DNA of 64,000 bases from Alphaproteobacteria bacterium (GCA_016699735.1 CP065008.1:62001-126000), one strand, 5' to 3'. Shown: positions 16,993 to 26,046, counted from the stretch's first letter. Translations and numbers: made by a program. Notes: generated from the sequence alone by a model not told the origin.

Positions 16993-18303
16993 TCAGTAAC
17001 GGTACTCGTCCTTCTTGAACGGCCCCTTCACATCGACGCCGATATAATCGGCCTGTTCTTTGGAAAGCTTCGTCAGCTTCGCGCCAACCTTCTCGAGGTG
17101 CAGCGCCGCGACCTTCTCGTCCAGATGCTTGGGCAGGACATAGACCTTGTTTGCATACTTGCCGGGATTGGTGTACAGCTCAATCTGCGCCAGCGTCTGA
17201 TTCGTAAACGACGCGGACATGACGAACGACGGATGGCCCGTGGCGCATCCGAGATTCACCAGCCGCCCTTCGGCCAGCAGGATAATCCGGTTCCCGCCCG
17301 GAAACTCGATCTCGTCCACCTGCGGCTTGATGTTGGTCCACTTCATGTTCCGCAGACCCTCGACCTGGATCTCGTTGTCGAAATGCCCGATATTGCACAC
17401 GATCGCACGGTCCTTCATCGCCCGCATATGATCCACGGTGATGATGTCCTTGTTGCCCGTGGCGGTCACGAAGATATCGGCGCGTTTGATAGAATCTTCC
17501 ATCGTCGCAACTTCATAACCTTCCATCGCCGCCTGCAGAGCGCAGATCGGATCGATCTCGGAAACGATGACCCTCGCCCCGGCCTGACGCAGGGATTCGG
17601 CCGAGCCTTTGCCCACATCGCCAAATCCGCACACCATGGCGACTTTTCCGGCCATCATGACGTCGGTGGCGCGGCGGATGGCATCCACGAGGCTCTCGCG
17701 GCAACCATACTTATTGTCAAACTTCGACTTCGTAACCGAATCGTTGACGTTAATGGCCGGAACGGTCAGCTTGCCCTTCTTCTCCATCTCGTAAAGACGC
17801 AGGACGCCGGTGGTTGTTTCTTCCGAAATACCCTTGATGTCCTTCATCAGATTCGGGAATTTCTCGATGATCCGCAGCGTCAGATCACCGCCATCGTCCA
17901 GAATCATGTTCGGAACCCATCCGCCCGGTCCTTCGATCGTCTTGTCGATCGCCCACCAGAATTCTTCCTCGTTCATGCCCTTCCAGGCAAACACCGGAAC
18001 GCCCGTAGCGGCAATCGCCGCCGCCGCATGATCCTGCGTCGAGAAAATATTGCACGAACTCCAGCGCACTTCCGCACCCAGAGCGGTCAAAGTCTCGATC
18101 AGCACCGCCGTCTGGATCGTCATGTGCAAGCATCCGGCGATTCGCGCACCCTTCAGGGGCTGCTTCTTGCCGAATTCCTCACGGGTGGCCATCAGGCCGG
18201 GCATCTCGCTCTCGGCGATATTGATCTCCTTGCGGCCCCATTCGGCCAGCTTGATATCGGCGACTTTATAGTCATTTTGAACGGTCTTGGGCTGTGTAGC
18301 CAT
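16993..18303 (-). CDS. ahcY: Adenosylhomocysteinase (SAH hydrolase)
   Basis: 436 residues. AhcY splits S-adenosylhomocysteine into adenosine and homocysteine, keeping methylation running and feeding the methyl cycle. The NAD-binding signature VCGFGDVGKGSAESL is present, along with substrate-site segments CNIFSTQDHAAAAI and NVNDSVTKSKFDN, and the family's C-terminal DEYRY. The start at 18303 has AAGGAG about 10 bases upstream. The frame remains open far upstream, but only across the divergent gene at 18418. Its leader can form a hairpin that may mask the ribosome binding site. Confidence 0.96.
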   Translation of the reverse strand: MATQPKTVQNDYKVADIKLAEWGRKEINIAESEMPGLMATREEFGKKQPLKGARIAGCLHMTIQTAVLIETLTALGAEVRWSSCNIFSTQDHAAAAIAATGVPVFAWKGMNEEEFWWAIDKTIEGPGGWVPNMILDDGGDLTLRIIEKFPNLMKDIKGISEETTTGVLRLYEMEKKGKLTVPAINVNDSVTKSKFDNKYGCRESLVDAIRRATDVMMAGKVAMVCGFGDVGKGSAESLRQAGARVIVSEIDPICALQAAMEGYEVATMEDSIKRADIFVTATGNKDIITVDHMRAMKDRAIVCNIGHFDNEIQVEGLRNMKWTNIKPQVDEIEFPGGNRIILLAEGRLVNLGCATGHPSFVMSASFTNQTLAQIELYTNPGKYANKVYVLPKHLDEKVAALHLEKVGAKLTKLSKEQADYIGVDVKGPFKKDEYRY

Positions 18304-18313
18304 AACGAGGGTT

Positions 18314-18347
18314 CTCCTTATAAGGGCCGCAGGATTTTGGGGCGGCC
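18314..18347 (-). promoter_or_regulatory. Possible pseudoknot leader of ahcY masking the ribosome binding site
   Basis: On the minus strand a 6-bp stem GGCCGC/GCGGCC (18342-18347 with 18325-18330) closes an 11-nt loop containing UCCU. The ribosome binding site AAGGAG follows at 18319-18314, so loop UCCU could pair with AGGA in an H-type pseudoknot. The topology recalls small SAM/SAH-type riboswitches, but the conserved bases of those families were not matched, and a 4-nt complement to a ribosome binding site can arise by chance. Confidence 0.3.
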
Positions 18348-18417
18348 AAGCGGTTTCTTTAGAATCACAGGAAAATAAGCGTTTTTTTAAAGAAAAACCA
18401 GTGTTAATATGCACCCC

Positions 18418-18813
18418 ATGGAAATTGATTTTAACAAACAGCTTGAGCGCCCGCGCTTCATCTATAAGCCCAACCCGATGATGAAGCGGGCCTACCAGAT
18501 CTTTGAGCTGATGCCCAAGAACAACGCCTACGTCCCCGTTGGCGAATACATCCTCCTGAACCATGAGGAAGACCCCGAACTCACCGAACTCAAGATGGGC
18601 AACCTCGTCCTCCTCCTCAACGGCAAGAAGGACGTCAAGGATCTCTCGAAGATGAGCAGCACCCGCGTCCTCTTCACCGTCATGCCGGAGGATCAGTCCG
18701 CCGACCAGACCAAGATCATCTTCAAGGACTATAAGGGCAAGGGCGTCTCCGTCGATAATGCCGTCTTCACAATTCGCCGCGGCGTCCTCCACGACAAGCG
18801 CAAGTTTATCTGA
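18418..18813 (+). CDS. Hypothetical conserved-looking protein
   Basis: 131 residues from the ATG at 18418 (an in-frame ATG at 18409 is also possible; neither has a strong ribosome binding site). It begins MEIDFNKQLERPRFIYKPNP and carries the central hydrophobic stretch GNLVLLLNGKKDVKDLS. There is no signal peptide or membrane segment. Codon use matches the neighbours, with strong C-ending codons as in a well-expressed gene. I do not recognise the family. It is divergent from ahcY with a short shared upstream region. Confidence 0.75.
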   Translation: MEIDFNKQLERPRFIYKPNPMMKRAYQIFELMPKNNAYVPVGEYILLNHEEDPELTELKMGNLVLLLNGKKDVKDLSKMSSTRVLFTVMPEDQSADQTKIIFKDYKGKGVSVDNAVFTIRRGVLHDKRKFI

Positions 18814-18921
18814 TCGCCCCCAAAAGATGCTGATTCCCTAAATAGTTGCGTCTAAAGGCAATTTTCTTACCATAACCTGACCTCCTGAAAGAAAAATTTT
18901 ATCCTTAGGGAGGAAAGAATG

Positions 18922-18950
18922 TTTGACAAGCCCGCCCCTTTTCAATTACT
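18922..18950 (+). promoter_or_regulatory. Predicted sigma-70 promoter for the 48-residue gene
   Basis: A perfect TTGACA at 18922-18927 is followed after 17 bp by ATTACT at 18945-18950, a weak -10 element. It lies about 110 bp upstream of the small gene at 19063. The gap 18814-19062 otherwise holds nothing I can identify apart from a CCTCC/GGAGG complementary pair (18882-18913). Confidence 0.4.
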
Positions 18951-19062
18951 CTGAGTGTAGAAATAAGGCTGGGCGACCAGAAACAGTTGATCCGCTAAGG
19001 ATCGCACGTTTAGCCTGTTTCCAACAAACAACGGACGTTTTAAACCAGAAAGGGTGTCAAAC

Positions 19063-19209
19063 ATGATAACAGGACTTTTCGGACAAGCAGCAGAGCCCCT
19101 GACCGCACAGGGAATCGGTGGCCGCTTCGCAGCATCTGCAAGCACAGGCGCAAACCTCGATGCAGGTCTGAACCTGACTACCGATATCGGCATGCACAAA
19201 GACATGTAA
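19063..19209 (+). CDS. Small protein of 48 residues, unknown
   Basis: The frame starts MITGLFGQAAEPLTAQGIGG and ends TDIGMHKDM. It is rich in Gly, Ala, Thr and Leu with few charges and no membrane helix. AAAGGG lies about eight bases before the ATG. A perfect TTGACA promoter element lies upstream and a textbook terminator directly after (19231-19258), so it looks like a single-gene transcript. It stands where ptsH (HPr) or EIIA genes occur in many alphaproteobacteria, but it has no HPr phosphorylation motif. Its function is unknown. Confidence 0.6.
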   Translation: MITGLFGQAAEPLTAQGIGGRFAASASTGANLDAGLNLTTDIGMHKDM

Positions 19210-19230
19210 GTCTTTGCATAAAGAATACAA

Positions 19231-19258
19231 AAAGGAGCCTCCAAGGCTCCTTTTTTTT
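19231..19258 (+). terminator. Rho-independent terminator after the 48-residue gene
   Basis: Perfect 9-bp stem AAAGGAGCC/GGCTCCTTT around the loop TCCAA, ending in a run of eight T or more. Confidence 0.92.
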
Positions 19259-19295
19259 ATGTCCGATCCTTCAAAAAAACGTGAGGACGCACCCC

Positions 19296-21281
19296 TCACG
19301 CAGGCGCACCCGGCTCACGATCCGGCAATGCGGAACTAGGCGCAAAATCCCGCCTTGTATGTTCTGACCAGTCCATATCAAGCTTCCCTTCAGGCGACAA
19401 TCCTAGGCGCGTGGCATTAAAATGATCAAGGATTCTCTCGCGGTCCGCACGGCGATCGGTATCCTTCAGCAACTGAAAAAGCGTTCGGGCCTCATTCACG
19501 TCGATGCGGCTGGCAATCTCCTTGGTCACCGGGGCGCTGTTAAGGGCGCAGGAGAGATTCATGATCCCCGCTCCGATCACCAGCGGCACATACCGGGCCT
19601 CCGAAGCCATATCGCCGCACAGACTGATCGGAATATCTTTCTCCTTGCCAAAAACGGCTGCTTTCTCAAGAGCCATCAGGACTGACGGATCCGTAGGATC
19701 ATAGAACGAGGCCGTTCCGGCGCTGTAACGGTCGGCTTCCAGAATAAAATGAATCAAATCGTTCGACCCGATCGACATGAAAGCGACATCCAGCTTGTCG
19801 AGTTTATCGAAAAGCGCAGGAACCTCACCCATACACCCCAGCTTGATCGTCGGCACGTTGCGTTCGGCCGCAATCTCATCCATCATCTGCTGATATTCGC
19901 TCATCTCGTCGGGGCTGGCGATCATGGGAATCATGATCTTGATTTTTCCGGGATGTCCCTCTTGCTCCAGCTTATGATTAAGCCGCGCCAGTGAACCCAT
20001 CTGGGTTCGCGTGACTTTTAACTCATAAGCCGCCTTTTCCTCGTTGGATTTTCCAGCAAACTTTCCGGCCTTGTCTCCAGCAATATCAAGAGTTCGTATA
20101 GTGGCGCGAACATAACCATCCCCGCCCGCGCATTCCCTAAGATTATGCTCAATAATTTTCATCCACTGATCTTCGTCGATTTCCGGAGCTGAATCTGTCC
20201 GCAGATTAAGGGCCATCTCGATCCTTAATAAACCGATTTCCTCTACGCGGGCTTTTCTATAAGAAGGCACTTCCGGCGAAGCTCCGAAATTGCCGAAGAC
20301 ATGAACGGGCGTACCGTCAAGGGTCCGCAATTGCCGCGAAGAATCATGGCGCTGCGCCAGCGCCTCGGCATTCTGGGCCAGAATATCTCTTTGCCGTGTA
20401 AATTCGTTCAGAACCGCAGCACTGGGATGCAAGATCAGGGCGCCGCTGGCCGAAGACCCATCGATAACCGCGTCATAGCCGAACTTCATGGTAGGCATAT
20501 GCTCTGGATTGACGAAGGCAACCGGAACGCCGAGAGACTTGGCCATCAGCCCGGTATGCCCCTTCGGATTGGCCTCGGTCAGAACGGCCCCGGCAAGGCG
20601 CAACCCGCCCGTCTGTCTGTCCACAAAACTGAACATTTCGGCGGGCGGAATCGTTTTAGCGACGACCACGGCACCATCCGGCGCGTCACGCAGGGATGTA
20701 TATTCCTTCGTCGGGTGCAAATGGTGCTGGAGAACGATGAGGTGATCCCGGAGCAACTCGGCCTTTGGTTTTATGGCTGCGTATTCCTCCGTATCCGGCA
20801 AGGCCAGAAGACGGTTCATTTTGGGCCTATAAACAGCCTCCGCAGCCGCTTCTGCGGATTTACCTTTGTGAATTTCACCGATAATCTCTCTCATGGTCCC
20901 CTCATCCTGGCAAACCAGGACATCCATCTGAGCAACGAAATCGGCGTCGCCCTCCTGCTCCACATACATATTCTCGCAGACATAATGATGATACTTTTCA
21001 TAGGTGGAAATCTGCAGCTTGCGGGCTTCAAGATAAACCGCAGTCTGCTCCGCAACGAAGGCCATCTGGACCGCCTCCTGCATCGGCTTTTCCATTTTGG
21101 CGAATTCAAAGGCGTCACAACCAAAAAGCTTGTGACCGTCTGTGACGGGGATGAGATCGGCCTCGAAGAGATAGGTTTTGCCCACACCTACGGTCTTGAG
21201 ATTGACCCGCGCCGGAATATGAACGGCAGGATCGTTGCTCGCGGCAAACTTCCCCTTGATATGGCCATCTTGTTCGGTCAT
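19296..21281 (-). CDS. PEP-utilising phosphotransferase, Enzyme I-like
   Basis: 661 residues, about 85 longer than classical PTS Enzyme I. The phospho-His domain has GHTGLMAKSLGVPVAF where Enzyme I has G-G-x-x-S-H-x-A-I; the His is kept but the preceding Ser is Gly. The PEP-binding barrel shows LLRIEMALNLR, the catalytic segment SIGSNDLIHFILEADR and CGDMASE with the conserved Cys. It probably takes phosphate from PEP. No HPr gene lies nearby, so the acceptor is unknown. It sits downstream of rapZ, in the position of EIIA and HPr in related genomes, and ends in a charged tail. It could also be a PEP synthase-like relative. Confidence 0.75.
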   Translation of the reverse strand: MTEQDGHIKGKFAASNDPAVHIPARVNLKTVGVGKTYLFEADLIPVTDGHKLFGCDAFEFAKMEKPMQEAVQMAFVAEQTAVYLEARKLQISTYEKYHHYVCENMYVEQEGDADFVAQMDVLVCQDEGTMREIIGEIHKGKSAEAAAEAVYRPKMNRLLALPDTEEYAAIKPKAELLRDHLIVLQHHLHPTKEYTSLRDAPDGAVVVAKTIPPAEMFSFVDRQTGGLRLAGAVLTEANPKGHTGLMAKSLGVPVAFVNPEHMPTMKFGYDAVIDGSSASGALILHPSAAVLNEFTRQRDILAQNAEALAQRHDSSRQLRTLDGTPVHVFGNFGASPEVPSYRKARVEEIGLLRIEMALNLRTDSAPEIDEDQWMKIIEHNLRECAGGDGYVRATIRTLDIAGDKAGKFAGKSNEEKAAYELKVTRTQMGSLARLNHKLEQEGHPGKIKIMIPMIASPDEMSEYQQMMDEIAAERNVPTIKLGCMGEVPALFDKLDKLDVAFMSIGSNDLIHFILEADRYSAGTASFYDPTDPSVLMALEKAAVFGKEKDIPISLCGDMASEARYVPLVIGAGIMNLSCALNSAPVTKEIASRIDVNEARTLFQLLKDTDRRADRERILDHFNATRLGLSPEGKLDMDWSEHTRRDFAPSSALPDREPGAPA

Positions 21282-21390
21282 CGAATCACCCGCGAAAGTA
21301 CGAATTATATCATTTTCATAAGCAAAATAGCACAGATTAGGGAGAAAAGAAAAGCCAATTCTTCCCCGATCCTACAATATCTGAAAACCG

Positions 21391-22239
21391 CTAACCCTCT
21401 GTTAAATCCCTGTTTTCGATAAAAACCTGCATCTTCTGCGCTTTAAGCCACGCGGCCAGTTCCTGAACCACAAAAACGGACCGATGCCGCCCCCCGGTGC
21501 AACCCACGGCCACCGTCAGGTAATACTTCCCTTCCCGCGCATACCGGGGCAAAAGCGTTTCCAGCAATCCTTTGAATTTACTGACAAATTCCTCATAATC
21601 CGTGTCCATACGGATATACTCCCCCACCGCCGCATCCAGCCCGCTCATCGGTTTCAGCCCCTCATCCCAGTGCGGATTTTTTAGAAAACGCACATCCATG
21701 ACGATATCCGCCTCTCGCGGCACCCCGTGCCGGAACCCGAACGACATCAGGGTGACGGTCATCTTTTCCGCGCTGTGGTCGCGGAAATGCCCCTCCAGCA
21801 GATGCCGCAGATCATGGACCGACAATTCGCTCGAATCGATCAGGATATCGGCGTTTGTCTTCAACCCGGCTAGAAGCTTCTTCTCAAGTTCGATCCCGTA
21901 TTTCACCGGCCGGTCCTTGGCCAGCGGATGCCGCCGCCGTGTCTCGTTGAACCGCTTCTGCAGAACCGCCTCATCGCAGGTCACAAACAAAAGCCGCCCC
22001 TGCGAACGCTTGACCAGATCCAGAACCGCCGAAGCCGAAAAACCCCATGTGCGCGTGTCGATCCCGATGGCGATCCGCAAGGGCGGGCGGTTATTCTGCC
22101 CCGCCTGTTCAAGAAGCGAATCCACAAGAGCCAGTGGAAAATTGTCAAACACTTCGAAATGAAAATCCTCAAGCGTTTTCAAAACCGAACTCATGCCGGC
22201 CCCGGAAAATCCGGTCACGATCAGCGGATTCGCGCTCAT
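21391..22239 (-). CDS. rapZ: RapZ-family protein with altered Walker A
   Basis: 282 residues, standard length. The N-terminal P-loop reads GFSGAGMSS, so the Walker A lysine is Met16 (codon checked at 22192-22194). The C-terminal domain has the RapZ signature VGCTGGRHRSVFVVQELA. In enterobacteria RapZ binds GlmZ/GlmY RNAs and senses glucosamine-6-phosphate. Some alphaproteobacterial relatives also replace the lysine, so nucleotide binding may be weak or lost. Its ATG overlaps the chvG stop by four bases. Confidence 0.92.
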   Translation of the reverse strand: MSANPLIVTGFSGAGMSSVLKTLEDFHFEVFDNFPLALVDSLLEQAGQNNRPPLRIAIGIDTRTWGFSASAVLDLVKRSQGRLLFVTCDEAVLQKRFNETRRRHPLAKDRPVKYGIELEKKLLAGLKTNADILIDSSELSVHDLRHLLEGHFRDHSAEKMTVTLMSFGFRHGVPREADIVMDVRFLKNPHWDEGLKPMSGLDAAVGEYIRMDTDYEEFVSKFKGLLETLLPRYAREGKYYLTVAVGCTGGRHRSVFVVQELAAWLKAQKMQVFIENRDLTEG

Positions 22240-23987
22240 TCGCCCTCCGCAACATTAAGAACCACGGTGAACCGCGCTCCTGAGATTTTTCCCTGCCGGT
22301 TCTTGATATTCTCGGCAAAAATCAACCCGTTATGCGCCTCGATGACCTGCTTGCAGATCGAAAGACCGAGTCCGGAATGTTTCCCATACTGCTCCCGCGG
22401 CCGTTCAGAATAAAAACGGTCGAAAACCGTCTTGAGCTTGTTATCGGGAATCCCCGGCCCCTCATCTTCAAAAGCGATGCTCACCCGGTTCTTTTTCTTC
22501 TCCACCTTGATCTTGAGGATGCTCTTGACCGGAGTAAAAGTCAGCGCATTGGAAATGATGTTGCTGAACACCTGCCCCAGCCGCCCCTCGCTGCCCGAAA
22601 CGAACGTATCCTCCTCATAGGGGTAATCCAGCATGATCATGACCCCGTCTTTGATCGCCGTATCGGGATCGGCGCGGTTTTTGCTGCGGTCGAGCGGGTT
22701 CTTGTAAAGATCCAGCAACCGCCGCAGCAAGGCGCGGATTTCAACCTTCTCGAAAGACTCTCGGGAAAGTTCCGCCTCAAGCCGGGATGCGGCGGAAATG
22801 TCAGAAATCAGACGGTCCAGACGTTCGATATCGTGCAAAATAATCGCCAGCAGTTTGTCCTGATCCTCCTTCTTCTTGACGACCGCAGCAGATTCGACCG
22901 CGCTCTTAAGCGACGAGAGCGGATTCTTGATTTCGTGCGCGACATCGGACGCAAAGCTTTCCATGGCGTCCATTTTCTCGATCAGCGCATGGGTCATATC
23001 GCCAAGGGCAATGGAAAGCTCGCCGATTTCATCCTTGCGCCCACTCATGTCGGGAATCTGGTCGCCCCTGATTTTTCCCTTGCGGACCTTATCAGCAGCA
23101 TCCGCCAACCGCCGCAAAGGCCGGGCGATAACACCGGAAAGATAGATCGAAAGCAAAACGGTAAAAACCAGGGTCGCAAGAAAAACCTTGAGAATATCGA
23201 ACCAGGCATCGCCCAGCGCTTTGCGGATATCCTTGCCTTCGCTCACCAGATAAACGGCCCCGACAACCTTATTGTTTGACTTGATGGGCATCGCGGCGGA
23301 CAGGAGAATGGAGCCTTCCGCATTTCGCCAAGCGGAAAGGCTCATTTTACTGTGGAAAGACTCCATGACATTTTCGTAATTTTCTGCGCTATTGGACTCG
23401 TCGTCACGATAGAGCGGAAGAGGATTGTATTCCGGTAAAAGCGAGACAAGAAACGCTCCAACTCTTTTGAGCATTTCAATACTTTGCCATACTTCCTCCT
23501 CCTCCCTCTCAACTTTGATAATCGGCTCCACGCCCCCCTCGGCAAGAAGGATTTTGGAATCGGCGATAAGTTCTCCGGCAGCATCAAACACCCGGATACG
23601 CTTACCAAGAGTCGCTCCGAAAACAGCCACAATTCTCTTGACATTATCCTTAAGAACAACCGGCTCGGAAAGTCCCTCTCTTTGTAAGCTCCCCTCTGAA
23701 ACCGCCGCCGTAATAAGAAAAATCTCGGTCTCGAAAATTTCCAGCTTGGATTGAATCAAGCGGTTTTGATATTCGCCAAGATAAAGAACACCCAGCATCA
23801 GACTAAGCAAAGCAATCGCATTGACGGCGATAATTCGAAGGGTCAGTCCGGTGATCCGGCCTTCCGTCCCGCCCCAGTAAAAATCCAGAAGCTGCTCAAT
23901 TTCACCGTCGCGCTGGCCGATCCTGACCCACCGGCTAGGCTTCTTTGATTCGGTATCCGACTCCGTAGAGGGTTTCGATTTGGTCAA
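22236..23987 (-). CDS. chvG: ChvG/ExoS-type sensor histidine kinase
   Basis: 583 residues. The first membrane helix is around residues 50-72 (IAVNAIALLSLMLGVLYLG) and the second around 265-285. Between them is a periplasmic sensor domain of about 190 residues. Then come HAMP (ARPLRRLADAADKVRKG), the H-box DVAHEIKNPLSSLKS with intact His, and the ATP domain (ISNALTFTPV, DEGPGIP, GLGLSICK). ChvG senses acid or envelope stress in alphaproteobacteria. It starts at TTG (23987) inside the last 53 bp of chvI; no ATG or GTG is available in the proper region. Confidence 0.92.
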   Translation of the reverse strand: MTKSKPSTESDTESKKPSRWVRIGQRDGEIEQLLDFYWGGTEGRITGLTLRIIAVNAIALLSLMLGVLYLGEYQNRLIQSKLEIFETEIFLITAAVSEGSLQREGLSEPVVLKDNVKRIVAVFGATLGKRIRVFDAAGELIADSKILLAEGGVEPIIKVEREEEEVWQSIEMLKRVGAFLVSLLPEYNPLPLYRDDESNSAENYENVMESFHSKMSLSAWRNAEGSILLSAAMPIKSNNKVVGAVYLVSEGKDIRKALGDAWFDILKVFLATLVFTVLLSIYLSGVIARPLRRLADAADKVRKGKIRGDQIPDMSGRKDEIGELSIALGDMTHALIEKMDAMESFASDVAHEIKNPLSSLKSAVESAAVVKKKEDQDKLLAIILHDIERLDRLISDISAASRLEAELSRESFEKVEIRALLRRLLDLYKNPLDRSKNRADPDTAIKDGVMIMLDYPYEEDTFVSGSEGRLGQVFSNIISNALTFTPVKSILKIKVEKKKNRVSIAFEDEGPGIPDNKLKTVFDRFYSERPREQYGKHSGLGLSICKQVIEAHNGLIFAENIKNRQGKISGARFTVVLNVAEGE

Positions 23988-24627
23988 AGCTGTCGTCTAC
24001 TTTTTTGAATTTGTTCCGGATACGTTTGATATGGGAATCGACCGTCCGGTCATCGACATAGATATTCTCACCATATGCCATATCAATCAACTGGTCTCTC
24101 GTCCGCACATGCCCGGGCCGCGTCACAAGCGACTTGACCAGAAGAAACTCCGTGACCGTAAGGTTGACGGGCCTTTTCTTCCAGGTGCACAGGTGCCGGG
24201 CCTCATCCAGTTCTATGTCCCCATAAACAATATGATTGTTCTCACTCCCGTCGGATTTTTTAAGATCCTGCCGCCGCAGCAAAACCCGAATCCGCTCGAT
24301 CAGTAACCGCTGCGAAAACGGTTTGGTGATGTAGTCATCCGCCCCCATTCGTAAACCCAGCAACTGGTCAATCTCGTCATCCTTGGAGGTCAGGAAAATC
24401 ACCGGAACTTCGGAAAACTCGCGGATTTTCTTGAGGACTTCCATCCCGTCCATCCGCGGCATCTTGATATCCAGAACAACAAGATCGGTCCCCTTGCGCG
24501 TCACCGCGTCAAGACCGGATTCCCCGTCGCTGTAACTCTCGACGTTAAACCCCTCGGACTCCAGCACCATGGCAACGGAGGCGGTGATATTCAGATCATC
24601 GTCGATCAGCGTAACTTTATGGACCAT
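23935..24627 (-). CDS. chvI: ChvI-type response regulator (OmpR family)
   Basis: 230 residues. The receiver domain has the acidic pair DDD near residue 10, phospho-acceptor Asp in LVVLDIKMPRMDG, the switch Thr in FLTSKDD and Lys in DYITKPF. The C-terminal winged helix ends VDSHIKRIRNKFKKV and YGVGYRI, as in OmpR-type DNA-binding domains. It is the cognate regulator of ChvG. ATG at 24627 is favoured over a GTG at 24639 because GGGA lies about eight bases upstream. Confidence 0.94.
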   Translation of the reverse strand: MVHKVTLIDDDLNITASVAMVLESEGFNVESYSDGESGLDAVTRKGTDLVVLDIKMPRMDGMEVLKKIREFSEVPVIFLTSKDDEIDQLLGLRMGADDYITKPFSQRLLIERIRVLLRRQDLKKSDGSENNHIVYGDIELDEARHLCTWKKRPVNLTVTEFLLVKSLVTRPGHVRTRDQLIDMAYGENIYVDDRTVDSHIKRIRNKFKKVDDSFDQIETLYGVGYRIKEA

Positions 24628-24678
24628 AAACGTTCCCACACGTTAAGAACTCAAGTCTAGCATGGTTTGATCGTCCTT

Positions 24679-26046
24679 TTAAACCCCGCTTGTAGACACG
24701 GGGTTCCGTTGTACAAAATCAAGGACGCCTCCGGCCAGATAGACCGACCCGGCAATCAGCACACGGCTCCTCCCGTCGATCTCTGTACGAAGGGCACAAA
24801 ACGCCGCGGAAAGATCATCGAACGAACGCACCGGCACGGAGGAAACAAGGTCGCCCGCCTTATTCTGAAAACCCTGCAGGGTCAGGATATTTTTCTCCCC
24901 GGTAATCCTGACCAGTGTGAGACTCTCGATTTGGTCGGCAAAGGGCGCCAGAAACCCGCGTACATCCTTATGCCCCAGCATCCCCAGAACCAGATGCAGC
25001 GGCTTCGGGTCATCGGCGGCCCATTTTCGAATCTGCTGCGCCAAAACCTCGCCCGCACTGTCATTATGACCGCAATCCAGCCACACTTCGCAATCTTCGG
25101 GCAGCCCCAAAGACACCGGGGAAAGCCTCTGCATCCGCCCCGGCCAGACGACGCGACGCAACCCCTGGGCTTTGGCCTCCTCCGAAACCGGAAGTGCATC
25201 GCCCACCACCCGCAAAGCCATAAGCGCGGCCCCCGCATTCAGAATCTGGTGCGCCCCCGCCAGACCGGGCGAGGGATAAACATTCCGCTCGCCCCATGCC
25301 TCGAACACCATCTGTCCGCCGGACTCAAAACTGCGCCAGTCGCGCCCATAAACGAAAAGCGGCGAAGACTTTTCTCCCGCGAGCGTCTCCAGAACACCAA
25401 GAACGCCTCTCGTATCGTCCTCCGGCCCCTGCGCCCCGACCACGCACGGCCGCCCCGCTTTGAGGATACCCCCTTTCTCGGCGGCGATATCCGCCAGAGT
25501 GCCGCCCAGAAACTCGGTATGGTCGTATGAAATCCGGCTGATCACACTGACCAGAGGGACTTCGATCACGTTCGTGCAATCCAGCCGCCCGCCCATCCCG
25601 ACTTCCAGCAGTAAAACATCGGCCGGAACCGCGGAAAAGGCGCGAAACGCCAGAGCGGTCGTTATTTCAAAAAAGGAAAGCCCCGCAAGGGAATGCTGCG
25701 CGTAAACCTCATCGATCATCCGCTCAAGCAAATTATCGGTAATGTCCTCTCCGGCCAGCCGGATTCGTTCATTCACCCGCAGCAAATGCGGCGAGGTATA
25801 AGCATGGACGCGGTATCCCTGCGCCTCCAGCATGGCCCGCAAAAAAGCGACGATGGAGCCTTTTCCGTTGGTTCCGGCGACATGGATAACGGGCGGAAGT
25901 TTTTTGTGCGGCTCGCCCATATCGCGCAGCAAAGTGCGGTAAGCCGTGGCATCCCAGTTGACCTTGGACCCCGTGCGGAGTTGATAAAGAGCCAGAAGCT
26001 TTTTCTGAAGGCTGGGCCGGGGATGCCGGAGATCCGCTTGATGCAT
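24679..26046 (-). CDS. folC: Dihydrofolate synthase/folylpolyglutamate synthase
   Basis: 455 residues. FolC adds glutamate to dihydropteroate and to folates. The P-loop is VAGTNGKGSIVAF, followed by TSPHLLRVNERIRL and the metal-binding segment LLLEVGMGGRLDCTNV. The C-terminal Mur-ligase-like domain has the LDCGHN motif and LHLVLGMLGHKD. The ATG at 26046 gives the family-like start MHQADLRHPRP; a TTG at 26061 is also in frame. It follows accD by 20 bp, as in most alphaproteobacteria. Confidence 0.94.
   Translation of the reverse strand: MHQADLRHPRPSLQKKLLALYQLRTGSKVNWDATAYRTLLRDMGEPHKKLPPVIHVAGTNGKGSIVAFLRAMLEAQGYRVHAYTSPHLLRVNERIRLAGEDITDNLLERMIDEVYAQHSLAGLSFFEITTALAFRAFSAVPADVLLLEVGMGGRLDCTNVIEVPLVSVISRISYDHTEFLGGTLADIAAEKGGILKAGRPCVVGAQGPEDDTRGVLGVLETLAGEKSSPLFVYGRDWRSFESGGQMVFEAWGERNVYPSPGLAGAHQILNAGAALMALRVVGDALPVSEEAKAQGLRRVVWPGRMQRLSPVSLGLPEDCEVWLDCGHNDSAGEVLAQQIRKWAADDPKPLHLVLGMLGHKDVRGFLAPFADQIESLTLVRITGEKNILTLQGFQNKAGDLVSSVPVRSFDDLSAAFCALRTEIDGRSRVLIAGSVYLAGGVLDFVQRNPVSTSGV

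Noticed and set aside
18919..18954. An 11-codon frame with a strong ribosome binding site (GGGAGG) that could be a leader peptide
   Set aside because: Its second codons contain the TTGACA promoter element of the next gene, it is very short, and no attenuator structure follows.
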